In this document: piece by piece, positions 9,201-16,253 of the stretch
How positions within the stretch are numbered: position 1 is the first letter of the stretch
Layout: every line of letters begins with the position of its first letter
From: GCA-2715645 sp042095375
GTDB lineage: Bacteria; Bacteroidota; Bacteroidia; Cytophagales; MED-G16
Length of the DNA: 25,157 nt
Direction: 5' to 3'
Assembly (NCBI GenBank): GCA_042095375.1
Contig: JBELBJ010000018.1
Location: 1 to 25,157, forward strand
Position numbers and translations under genes: made by a program
The notes under the pieces: generated by a model
What the model saw: the letters and a program-made list of their open reading frames with translations, nothing else
Told to the model about the DNA's origin: nothing
Databases searched by the model: none

Positions 9201-9423
9201 AGTTAGGTATGAAAAAATGATAGGAGAAAAATTATCTTATTTAGCTGATAACGTACAGATTTCTGATTTCAGACCTGCAGATTCATATTATGAGGTACAT
9301 AAATTATTAAAATCCAGACTAGATAAAGTTGGTGAACAGTTTGAAAAGTTAAAAAATGAAAACTTAAAAAATACATTAAGTTCTTTAAGAGATAAAGGTG
9401 TAGACATAATCGTTATGGAATAA
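6226..9423 (+). CDS. Large secreted BNR/Asp-box (VPS10/sortilin-like) beta-propeller protein
   Basis: A 1065-residue exported protein with a signal peptide (cut near SLHSQ, residue 22). I count ten BNR/Asp-box style repeats of the form S-x-D-x-G-x-T/S-W: starting at about residues 68, 121, 172, 231, 291, 381, 535, 602, 656 and 702. They point to one or two beta-propellers like those in sialidases, sortilin and xyloglucanases. A beta-rich region follows (about 760-910), with a helical, coiled-coil-like C-terminus (about 920-1060). Proteins of this build are often labelled 'glycosyl hydrolase' in Bacteroidota. I see no specific catalytic residues that justify an enzyme activity. No C-terminal type IX secretion tail is recognisable, so it is probably periplasmic. 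It is monocistronic and converges on the DUF4249 gene. Confidence 0.85.
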   Translation: MKNQFILFIAISILSSISLHSQTINKEIIKDMKFRHVGPIGNRLTTVAGVPNDPMTYYVGAASGGVWKTTDGGLNWKPIFDSQEVHSIGSISVAPSDPMTIYVGTGESSIRSNVSIGNGMYKSEDGGDTWEHIGLKNSGRISRIVVHPKNRNLIYVGALGHAYAPQKERGVFMSDNGGQTWKHVLYIDNNTGISDIVMDPDNSRILFAGAWQLDLKTWKRISGGPGSGLFKSVDGGNTWNKLKGNGLPNKDVGKIALAMTPASPDRLYALIETGDGVPYMGKETESGELWRSDDNGKTFKLINSNRNLGGRQAYYTRTAASTDNPNELYFMSNRFYSSIDGGVSLENRPQLSSPNWDHHEMWIDPFNGDRMAVAGDGGISISQNRGKSWHRTFLPIAQLYHVTTDNNVPYNVLTNRQDGPSMKGPSRSRTGNWFGPGMIQSGMWREIGGGESGFATADPKNPDIVWSSASGYGPLGGIVTRYNENTNQYRQLEVWPEFTAGSHASLLKYRFQWTFPLLISPHDNKTIYVTSQHVHRTTNDGQTWEVISPDLSLNDKNMQGFSGGLTGDNISVEYANVIYAFDESPVQKGVLWAGTNDGLVHISQDNGKTWNNVTKNIPNLPKLGVVRNIDASKWNAGKAYLTIEFHQIGNFQPYVYKTENFGKSWKKITEGIKSGNLSYTRCIKEDPVKEGLLYLGTENALYVSNDDGENWQSLMSNLPHSPMYWMEVQEHFNDLVVGTYGRGIWILDDISPLQQLDESIENKESHLFDIKPSYRFQNVTSSLQMFPEASTGQDPPNGASINYWLKEKQDDIEIIITNQKNDTIKTIKEKGSKGINRIWWNFSGEKTDDIVFRTKPLYADWVSLDKNRERKVPYNFSILSPPGTYNITLKSGENTMTKSLEVIKDPHSEGTIEDIMLQNQLVTKIYDDINLAIHYINSIEVVRRQLLDLKAMLKNTNHKEELISLVDDLESEFLELEKQLTQLKTTGKGQDEVRYEKMIGEKLSYLADNVQISDFRPADSYYEVHKLLKSRLDKVGEQFEKLKNENLKNTLSSLRDKGVDIIVME

Positions 9424-9428
9424 TTTGT

Positions 9429-10256
9429 TTACTCTTTTACAATTTCAAAAGAAGTAGTATCACTAGCAAAAGCTGAAAATACTCCAAACGCATTAATGAT
9501 ATTTGATGGAGGCTCATTTAATTCATTTCCATCTTGTTCTTGATTTTCAAATAGACTTACATAATCTTGGTTAATCTTAAATAGAGAAATCTTATACTTA
9601 CCATAATTTTTTAAACTCAAACCTATTATAGTATATTCTTCATCTTTTGTTGGCTCTGAAACTATTGAAAAATTTTCAAAAAAATTTCCAACACCAGCTG
9701 GTAGTTCATCTGAAAAAATAGGGTTTTCAGAATCTCCTATATATTTTATAGTTAGATAGTGATATTCACTATTAGGATTATCCCAAGATATTTTTACCCT
9801 AGCATTTTCATATAAATTTGCAAGAATGGTTGGGAGAGCTCTTGAAAGAACTAACTCAGGAATTATAATTTTATTTTCAGATAATCCCAGGCCAATTGGT
9901 TTTGTTGGAACTGAAGTTTCTGAGGTAGCTATTCTATCATTTACAGTTACCTGAAGACCATATTTTTTATTTGATATTATATTTAAATCATTATTTCCGT
10001 AAACATACTTCATTGAATTAACATCGTAATCTAATTCATAATTAGCTCCATCATAAATAATTTTAACTTTTGCATCTGAAATAGCTTCTTCCGTTGTATC
10101 TGAACTATTATACAATTTTGCTTTAATAATTTTAATATCATCAATAGGTTCTCCTTGAAATAAAAATGCTTCTACTACAAAATTTTCTGAAATAGAAGTT
10201 TCTTCATCGCAAGAAAGAAGAAAAAATATTAATAGAAAATAAAAATGATTTCTCAT
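9429..10256 (-). CDS. DUF4249-type lipoprotein, partner of TonB-dependent receptor
   Basis: A 275-residue lipoprotein. The signal sequence ends in lipobox LLSC, so the mature protein begins at Cys16. It is followed by Asp-Glu-Glu, an acidic stretch that resembles the Bacteroidota lipoprotein export signal for surface display. The mature protein matches the DUF4249 pattern: FVVEAFLFQGEPIDDIKI at the start, then beta-sandwich strands (ISDAKVKII, YGLQVTV, ATSETSVPTKP) as in small immunoglobulin-like domains. It starts two bases after the stop of the receptor gene upstream, the standard arrangement of DUF4249 with a TonB-dependent receptor. I infer a surface accessory or lid protein for that receptor. 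Ligand unknown. Confidence 0.85.
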   Translation of the reverse strand: MRNHFYFLLIFFLLSCDEETSISENFVVEAFLFQGEPIDDIKIIKAKLYNSSDTTEEAISDAKVKIIYDGANYELDYDVNSMKYVYGNNDLNIISNKKYGLQVTVNDRIATSETSVPTKPIGLGLSENKIIIPELVLSRALPTILANLYENARVKISWDNPNSEYHYLTIKYIGDSENPIFSDELPAGVGNFFENFSIVSEPTKDEEYTIIGLSLKNYGKYKISLFKINQDYVSLFENQEQDGNELNEPPSNIINAFGVFSAFASDTTSFEIVKE

Positions 10257-10258
10257 AA

Positions 10259-12625
10259 TTAAAATTCAAATTTTAAATTTATGTTTGGAACAAAACCAAG
10301 GTATTTTACTCTAGTTTTTAAAACTGGATCTTGGTTAAAGTCATATTCGTAATACCATACATTTGCTCTATTATAAATATTAAATACTGACAACCCTATA
10401 TCACCTTTTGTTCCATTAAAAGTAAATATATGATGAACCCCAATGTCCATTCTATGATAATCTGGAAGAAGGGATCCATTTTTGGGCCCTACTCCAATAA
10501 ACGATAGCTTTGATTCATCAAGTAGGTTAATATTATATTTATAAGAAGGCTCAGTATATGGTTGACCGGAACCATATATAAAAGAAACTGAAAAATTCCA
10601 ACCATTTATCTCGTAGTTATTAAATATTTTAAATTCATTTTTTTGAGTATTTCTACCTGGGAATTTTTTCCCTTCATTTAATAATGGAAATAAATGTTCT
10701 ACATCTGTGTATGTATAAGAAATCCAACCTGTATATTTTTCTATCTTTTTTTGTAATAAAACTTCAAAGCCTTTAACCTCCCCCGATCCATTAAAAAACA
10801 AAGACCTTAGGTTGCTAGATTGATATCGCAAAGAAAATTCAGTTAAATTTTCAAGTTCCTTGTAAAACCCTTCAACATCAATTAACCACGCATCTCTCTC
10901 ATAAGAAATGCCAGCTACATAATGTGTTGCCTTTCCAATGTTAACATCTTCACCATTTGCTAAAAGCCAAAAATCTCTTGAGCTTGATGTTACAGATTCA
11001 CCTAAAATCATTTTAACAAATTGATAGTGAACTCCATAACCCAACTTTAGTTTTATATTTTCAAATATTTTATAGTCTAAACTAGCCCTAGGAGAAAAAT
11101 AATTTTTTTTATTAAAATCATATCTATTCCCTCTCATTCCTAACTTTATTTTAAGGTTTTTAACTGAATTCAGGTTATATGAAAGGTAATATGAGTACAA
11201 TTTTGAATCTTGATCTGTAGTAATAAGATTTAGTGTATCATCTCTAACAAATGAATAATCAACTGATGATTTAGTATATTCTAATCCAAATTCTAAGTTA
11301 TTATTTTTACCTAAGACAAATTCCCCATCATATCTAGCAGTAAAATCTTTTACATTATTTTTTTGAATCAACTTTAATTTAAAATCTAAAATGGTAGAAT
11401 CCGTATCAGGTATGTTTACGTTTACAGAATAATTATCATCCCTATTATTGAAATATTCTGAGTATGAAATATTTAAGCTATTATAAAATTTTGGATTCCA
11501 TTGTCTTGACCATTTAAAACCATATCCATCATTACCCCATTTTGATATTTTAGAAACATCTCCAAGAATATTTATTTTCTCTGGGCCAATATCTGGATAA
11601 ATTAACCGATCTGTAGAGCTAATTTCATCTAAATTATCTTGACCTTTATAATAGCTAAATGTAATTAGATCTTTATTAGAAGGCTTATAAGAAAGCTTTG
11701 AATTAAAATCGAAAAAATTAAAAGAAGGCACAAATTCTTCTAATGCTTCAATGTTCCCACTATCATCTTCAAATTGATTAAATAGCTTTTCAAAAAAAGA
11801 TGTTTTAAGTAAATCAGTAAATGATCTTCTTCCAGATATTAGTAGACTAAATTTTTTTTTAAAAGGTATTTCAATACTTCCTCCTGCACTTAGCAAATTT
11901 GCAGAAACTTGACCTTTGATTTCATTAAAACTACCAGTTCTTCCAATCATGTCAATTACACCTGATAATCTTCCTCCATATCGTGCGGGAAAAGCACCCT
12001 TATATAAGTCTACGCTCTTTATAGCATTGGCATTAAATGCACTAAAAAAACCAAAAAAATGTTCAACATTATAAACCTTGATGCCATCCAAAAGAACTAA
12101 ATTTTGTTCAGGAGAACCTCCTCTAATATGCAATCCTGAAGTGCTTTCTGAAGTACCACTTACACCTGGAAGCAATTGTAAAGATCTAAATATATCTACT
12201 TCCCCTATGCTTGGCATCAAATTAATTTGTTTTGTTGAAATTTGATGTCTGCTAATTTCTGTGTTAGTCTGCAAAAACTTATTTGAATTTGCAGCAATTA
12301 CAACCTCATTCAAAGTTGAAGTTAATGCAACTAAATTTATTTCTATTGGATTATTTAGAACTTGATTTGTGATAATGATTGATTCAGTTTTGTATCCTAC
12401 ATAACTTGCTGAAATAACCATTCCTTCTTTTATATCTCCATTTAATGTGAAATATCCATTTTCGTTTGTTGTAGTCCCTAAATTCAATTCACTAACAACC
12501 ACATTTGCAAAAGGAAGCTTTTCTTCTGACCCATCTTCTTGAATATATCCAGATATAAAAACTTGACAATAAGAAGTATGAAACGACAAAATAAGAAGTA
12601 AGAAAAAAAAGAAAAACTTTTTCAT
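10259..12625 (-). CDS. TonB-dependent outer-membrane receptor with carboxypeptidase-regulatory-like domain (DUF4249-paired)
   Basis: A 788-residue outer-membrane receptor. Order: signal peptide (residues 1-20, ending SYCQ); a CarboxypepD_reg-like beta-sandwich at about 21-105 (FISGYIQEDGSEEKLPFANV...NENGYFTL...YVGYKT); TonB plug at about 125-230 with GLHIRGGSPEQNLVLLDGI and YKGAFPARYGGRLSGVIDM; then a beta-barrel to the aromatic end (INLKFEF). This is the receptor class that in Bacteroidota is paired with DUF4249 lipoproteins, and the pair is intact here. The sequence does not reveal the substrate. It is read in the same direction as the metal-type receptor upstream, but an 84-base gap containing a -7-like promoter element suggests its own start of transcription. 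Confidence 0.93.
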   Translation of the reverse strand: MKKFFFFFLLLILSFHTSYCQVFISGYIQEDGSEEKLPFANVVVSELNLGTTTNENGYFTLNGDIKEGMVISASYVGYKTESIIITNQVLNNPIEINLVALTSTLNEVVIAANSNKFLQTNTEISRHQISTKQINLMPSIGEVDIFRSLQLLPGVSGTSESTSGLHIRGGSPEQNLVLLDGIKVYNVEHFFGFFSAFNANAIKSVDLYKGAFPARYGGRLSGVIDMIGRTGSFNEIKGQVSANLLSAGGSIEIPFKKKFSLLISGRRSFTDLLKTSFFEKLFNQFEDDSGNIEALEEFVPSFNFFDFNSKLSYKPSNKDLITFSYYKGQDNLDEISSTDRLIYPDIGPEKINILGDVSKISKWGNDGYGFKWSRQWNPKFYNSLNISYSEYFNNRDDNYSVNVNIPDTDSTILDFKLKLIQKNNVKDFTARYDGEFVLGKNNNLEFGLEYTKSSVDYSFVRDDTLNLITTDQDSKLYSYYLSYNLNSVKNLKIKLGMRGNRYDFNKKNYFSPRASLDYKIFENIKLKLGYGVHYQFVKMILGESVTSSSRDFWLLANGEDVNIGKATHYVAGISYERDAWLIDVEGFYKELENLTEFSLRYQSSNLRSLFFNGSGEVKGFEVLLQKKIEKYTGWISYTYTDVEHLFPLLNEGKKFPGRNTQKNEFKIFNNYEINGWNFSVSFIYGSGQPYTEPSYKYNINLLDESKLSFIGVGPKNGSLLPDYHRMDIGVHHIFTFNGTKGDIGLSVFNIYNRANVWYYEYDFNQDPVLKTRVKYLGFVPNINLKFEF

Positions 12626-12646
12626 TTTTTTATTTTTTTATTTTTT

Positions 12647-12654
12647 CAAAATTA
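12647..12654 (-). promoter_or_regulatory. Candidate -7 promoter element of the DUF4249-paired receptor gene
   Basis: On the minus strand TAATTTTG matches TAnnTTTG perfectly, 21 bases before the ATG at 12625. Transcription would start near 12640, leaving a short A-rich leader. No clear TTG lies at the -33 position, so the call rests on the -7 box and its placement. Confidence 0.4.
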
Positions 12655-12709
12655 TAACCCTAACTCCGAAATTCATAATTTTTTGATAGATAGAGAAGAT
12701 AGTTGTAAT

Positions 12710-15103
12710 CTATTTCTTTTTGAATGAATAAGAGAGGTTAAATATAAAATTTCTTCCTACCTCATCTGCATAATATCTCATATAATTTAAATAGTTTCTA
12801 TATTTTTTATTCAACAGATTTTTAACCATGAAAGAAAAAGATAAATCATTTATATGGACTTTCCATGAAAGATCCAATAAGAAATATCCATCCGGAGCAT
12901 CTTTAAAATCAAAAATTTCAGAATCTTGATTTATACTAATTGATCCATCAATTAAATCTTTAGGGGAAATGGTAATTGGCGCCTGAAACTGTTTGAATGT
13001 ATAGCTTGGTAAAAGTGAAATCTCCGAAGAATTAATTTTCCAAAATGAGTTTGTATTCCAAATCAAATTATTACTTAATCTAATCGGAGGTTGGTTAATT
13101 AATTTATGGTTCTTAAATAAATTATTTGCCCACAAATAGTTAAAACTAAAATCAGATGTTATTTTTTCTGAAATTTCCCTTCTAAAAGAAAAATCTGAAC
13201 CTAGAAATATTGCATCAGTTTGATCGTATATAAAATAAGGCATCGGGCCTCTAATAGTACCATAGATACCAATAGGTCTTTCAAAAACATAATTTAAAAT
13301 ATAATTAGAAAATAAAGTTAATTTTAGATTGGTTTTGGACTTATTTATATCAAACTCATTTATAAATTTGAAAGCTTTTTCAGATGAAACTAAGTTTTCT
13401 TCCATTTTTATAACCCGTTCTGTATTAAAATCTGAATCCTGAATATAATATCTAAAAAGACCAAAGGTTGATTTAAAACCATGTCCTCCAAAAGTATAAA
13501 GCTCAGCCATATTTGGTGTTCTCCATGCCGAACCAAAATTTGATCTAAATAAAAAGCTTTCTGAAACTTCATTTTGATATCCAATAGAAAAAGTCACATT
13601 GGATTTGCTGAATTTATCTCTAAAAATATTTTGATTGGTTTCTCTTCCTCTCACACTACTAGTTTCGTTATCAAATCGTATGCCTGCTTCAATTAAATTT
13701 TTTCCAAATTTTTTTGATTCTAAAATAAAAAAACTCAACCTGTTAATATTATAGTTTGGAATATAAGGAGTCGTACCAGTTCCTGGATTATTATCATTGT
13801 CTTGATTAAAATAATGAATACCAACTAATCCCTCAGAACCTTCACCAAATGAGTGGTCCCATTCAAGTAAATAATCAAATGTATTTAAATCTAAATCTAT
13901 TACAGGTTTTTCAGCATTTCTTCTAACATCAAATTCTTTTCTTTTATTTAATTGTCCACCAAATGTTAGAGATATTTTTTCATCTTCTTTATACCACCAG
14001 TCTACTTTAGCTTTAGCAAAGTGATGAGCCACATCTTGATATGGTTCATCAATTTTATATGAAAAAGGTGAAATATATAGAGGTTCATCAGAACTTATTG
14101 CCCTGGAAATTGCCTCTCCACTATGTAAAAAAGAAGATCTTAATAAAGCTAAATTTTGATCTAAATAACTATAATACATTTTAATATCAAAATTTTTTAA
14201 ATGGTAGTGAATCCCAAGGTTTAATGCTTTTTCTTCTTTTCCAGAATTGGTAAGTGAATAAGATGGGGCATGTCTATCACCAATTTTAATATAATCTGCA
14301 CTTAAAAAGTATCCAAATTTTTTATAACCGGTTCCTGTTTTGAAATTAAAATTATACCCCTTGCCATTGGTTTGAAAGCCAGTACCTAAATCTAAATAAA
14401 ACGGATTATTCAATTTTATTACATTAGGTTCAATTATAATGGCACCCCCAAGGCCCTCTGGTCCAAACCGAACCCCTGATGACCCTTTTATTACAGTTAC
14501 AGCTTCAGCTGAGGATATATTAATTTCCGGTGCATGATCCTTACCCCAATTTTGAAAACCATGTTTAACATAATTGTTTAAAACTAATATTCTATTACCA
14601 TATAATCCATGAATAACAGGAATCTCAACGTTAGATCCTACTGAAGAGAATGTTACTCCATCAATACTACTAATAAGATTTGCTAGAGATTGGGTTGGAT
14701 CAATATTTTTATCTTTTATATTAATCGATCTTTGAGAAATACTTTTAATTCCTACATTTTCTTCTTTTTCATCAATAATTAAAACAGAATTTAGTTCGAC
14801 AGTTTCTTGAGATAAATATATCGTTACATTTTTGTTGTTGATTTGGAAAATAGAATCATAATAACCAACTCTTGTAATAATTGATTTAAAATTATAAGAG
14901 CACAAGTTATCTAGTACAAAATTACCTTCTTCATCTGTTATAGCAAACTTTTGAAATTTATCGATTTGAATCAAAACACTAGATAGAGGCTCCTTCGTCT
15001 TACTATCTAAAACTTTTCCATTTACAGAAAGAGAACAGTCATTCTGAGAATAAATATTACTATTTATTATAATAAAAGAAATAATCAAAAAGAAAATTCT
15101 CAT
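12710..15103 (-). CDS. TonB-dependent receptor, ZnuD/OprC-like (probable metal uptake)
   Basis: A 797-residue receptor: signal peptide (to about residue 19, NIYSQ), CarboxypepD_reg-like domain (about 24-100), plug (about 130-235) and a beta-barrel ending LSYSFKKK. The plug contains VPVIHGLYGNRILVLNNYVKHGFQNWGKDHAPEIN and GPEGLGGAIIIEP. The pattern 'pvIrGl..dRv.vL.ng....g....DHA..i' is that of ZnuD (zinc) and OprC/NosA-type (copper) receptors, and barrel loops are His/Asp-containing (DRHAPSYS, AHHFAKAK). I therefore infer import of zinc, copper or a metal complex. The acidic lipoprotein and the His/Cys-rich small protein just upstream strengthen this reading. A terminator separates it from the lipoprotein gene, and a dyad lies in its own promoter region. 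Organic ligands are not excluded. Confidence 0.88.
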   Translation of the reverse strand: MRIFFLIISFIIINSNIYSQNDCSLSVNGKVLDSKTKEPLSSVLIQIDKFQKFAITDEEGNFVLDNLCSYNFKSIITRVGYYDSIFQINNKNVTIYLSQETVELNSVLIIDEKEENVGIKSISQRSINIKDKNIDPTQSLANLISSIDGVTFSSVGSNVEIPVIHGLYGNRILVLNNYVKHGFQNWGKDHAPEINISSAEAVTVIKGSSGVRFGPEGLGGAIIIEPNVIKLNNPFYLDLGTGFQTNGKGYNFNFKTGTGYKKFGYFLSADYIKIGDRHAPSYSLTNSGKEEKALNLGIHYHLKNFDIKMYYSYLDQNLALLRSSFLHSGEAISRAISSDEPLYISPFSYKIDEPYQDVAHHFAKAKVDWWYKEDEKISLTFGGQLNKRKEFDVRRNAEKPVIDLDLNTFDYLLEWDHSFGEGSEGLVGIHYFNQDNDNNPGTGTTPYIPNYNINRLSFFILESKKFGKNLIEAGIRFDNETSSVRGRETNQNIFRDKFSKSNVTFSIGYQNEVSESFLFRSNFGSAWRTPNMAELYTFGGHGFKSTFGLFRYYIQDSDFNTERVIKMEENLVSSEKAFKFINEFDINKSKTNLKLTLFSNYILNYVFERPIGIYGTIRGPMPYFIYDQTDAIFLGSDFSFRREISEKITSDFSFNYLWANNLFKNHKLINQPPIRLSNNLIWNTNSFWKINSSEISLLPSYTFKQFQAPITISPKDLIDGSISINQDSEIFDFKDAPDGYFLLDLSWKVHINDLSFSFMVKNLLNKKYRNYLNYMRYYADEVGRNFIFNLSYSFKKK

Positions 15104-15128
15104 TAAGATAAAGTAAAAATAAACTTGC

Positions 15129-15150
15129 TTATCCTGTGCTTGTAGGATAA
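15129..15150 (-). promoter_or_regulatory. Inverted repeat in the promoter region of the metal-type receptor, possible operator
   Basis: TTATCCT (15129-15135) and AGGATAA (15144-15150) are perfect seven-base arms around an eight-base spacer. The dyad starts 26 bases upstream of the receptor ATG and just upstream of a near-consensus -7 box (TATTTTTA on the minus strand, 15114-15121). A dimeric regulator bound here would cover the -33 region. The arms are not an obvious Fur or Zur box. A second weak hairpin of the preceding terminator is the alternative. Confidence 0.35.
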
Positions 15151-15165
15151 ACTAAAAATAAAAAC

Positions 15166-15193
15166 ACCAGCATTAATAATTATTAATGCTGGT
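15166..15193 (-). terminator. Intrinsic terminator after the acidic lipoprotein gene
   Basis: A perfect 28-base palindrome: arms ACCAGCATTAAT and ATTAATGCTGGT around AATT, 36 bases after the lipoprotein stop. On the minus strand the stem is followed at once by GTTTTTATTTTTAG. Stem plus U-rich tail is the classic rho-independent form. It separates transcription of the lipoprotein from the receptor downstream. Confidence 0.8.
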
Positions 15194-15228
15194 ATTAATA
15201 TAATATACTTACGTATTCTAAATAATAA

Positions 15229-15840
15229 TTACTGGATATTTAATACAAATTTCAAATTAAAATCTGTATCTCCATCAGTAGCTCCAGTTCCAGCAGTTTT
15301 TATATCTGGTTGATGTTGTAGTCTAACAACAAATTCACCATTTGCAACAGCATTTGAACCAGTAGTCCATTCAGTTATTAATCCAATAGGATTTCCAACT
15401 GCATCAGTATCCTTATAATTTATCTTATCAGATGCATTATCGATATTTCCATTTCCTGCAGGATCTGAAAAAGCATCGTCAGTAAAAGAAAAGAAAATTT
15501 GATGTTCAGCTCCCTCTTCTTTCACCTCTTCTCCAATATCTTCTCCCGGAGTTTCCAAATTATTCATAATCTCAAAAGTAAGAGTATATGAAGTAGCGGC
15601 TTTTAAGCTAATTGCATCAGAAACTTCTAGCTCCTTAGTACCTTCACCATCAGGATCTTTTGCTTTAGCCTCAACTTTATCATTTGCATCTGCTTTATTA
15701 GTAAATATAAGCTTGATGTCAGTGATAACTTCCTCTTCATTTTCTTCAGCCGGTGCTGCATCATCCTCATCACACGAGTAAAGAAAAATCATAGAAAATA
15801 ATAATGTAAATAAATAGTATTGTTTTAATTGTAATTTCAT
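15229..15840 (-). CDS. Acidic lipoprotein linked to the metal-type receptor
   Basis: A 203-residue lipoprotein. The lipobox is LYSC with Cys23, followed by Asp-Glu-Asp-Asp, which fits a surface-export signal. A very acidic linker follows (PAEENEEEV). The mature part has VITDIKLIFTNKA, a DGEGTKELEV strand, the long LKAATSYTLTFEIMNN strand and a block GEDIGEEVKEEGAEHQIFF before the C-terminal strands. That suggests a small beta-sandwich. I recall similar proteins beside TonB receptors in Flavobacteriia, sometimes labelled 'type 1 periplasmic binding fold superfamily', but I cannot confirm this. The Glu/Asp/His-rich block could bind metal. It lies between the His/Cys-rich protein and the receptor, so I infer a surface substrate-binding partner. 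Confidence 0.75.
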   Translation of the reverse strand: MKLQLKQYYLFTLLFSMIFLYSCDEDDAAPAEENEEEVITDIKLIFTNKADANDKVEAKAKDPDGEGTKELEVSDAISLKAATSYTLTFEIMNNLETPGEDIGEEVKEEGAEHQIFFSFTDDAFSDPAGNGNIDNASDKINYKDTDAVGNPIGLITEWTTGSNAVANGEFVVRLQHQPDIKTAGTGATDGDTDFNLKFVLNIQ

Positions 15841-15876
15841 CGTATAAAAATTTAAGTTTAAAAAAAAGATTGTATT

Positions 15877-15923
15877 TGAGATTAAAATCTCAGGTTACAA
15901 AAAACCTCATAATTGAATTATGA
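15877..15923 (-). repeat. Three back-to-back inverted repeats between the His/Cys-rich protein and the acidic lipoprotein
   Basis: Three dyads are joined end to end in 47 bases. On the plus strand they are TGAGATT-aa-AATCTCA (15877-15892), AGGTT-acaaaa-AACCT (15892-15907) and TCATAATT-g-AATTATGA (15907-15923). The last covers the stop codon of the upstream gene. On the minus strand they are followed by an eight-T tract (15860-15867). They could fold as serial hairpins (terminator, attenuator or RNA-stabilising leader for the lipoprotein mRNA) or serve as protein-binding dyads. The sequence alone does not decide. Confidence 0.55.
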
Positions 15924-16229
15924 TATATTTTCAGGTGGCCCTCTAGATAAAGGACTTAAGTGAAAATTTCCAGGATAATGATATAAATCAAGCTTATAAT
16001 TATCAATTATACCATCAATTTCGAATAATATAAGAGTTAAGTTTATGTACTCTTCAGAGTTAATTTTATTTATTAAGCATGTACTACAGTCGAATTCGTT
16101 TTCATGAAAATGGATTCCATCTTTATTACACATTTCATGATTATGATCTGATAAATATTCAGACACTTCCATAATAGTAGGAAGTAATATAATAAATGAT
16201 AAAAATAAAGAAAGAAACTTCTTTTTCAT
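15918..16229 (-). CDS. Small secreted His/Cys-rich protein
   Basis: A 103-residue protein with an N-terminal signal or anchor (MKKKFLSLFLSFIILLPTIM). Potential metal ligands are packed into residues 29-51: His29, His31, Cys34, His40, His42, Glu43, Asp47, Cys48, Cys51 (CSTC pair). The C-terminus holds a distinct SRGPP motif (95-99). I recall a recurring Bacteroidota family of about this size, with HxH, CxxC and a terminal RGPP, near TonB receptors. It has no established function that I know. Position upstream of the acidic lipoprotein and the ZnuD/OprC-like receptor supports a role in metal sensing or delivery in the periplasm, which is inference. It starts 24 bases after the OsmC stop, so it could be read through from there. 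Confidence 0.75.
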   Translation of the reverse strand: MKKKFLSLFLSFIILLPTIMEVSEYLSDHNHEMCNKDGIHFHENEFDCSTCLINKINSEEYINLTLILFEIDGIIDNYKLDLYHYPGNFHLSPLSRGPPENIS

Positions 16230-16253
16230 GCTGCGAAAATAATAAAAAAAAAA

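Noticed and set aside
15166..15193. The perfect palindrome as an attachment site or recombination site
   Set aside because: A U-rich tail directly follows the stem on the strand of the preceding gene, there is no integrase nearby, and a terminator explains it fully.
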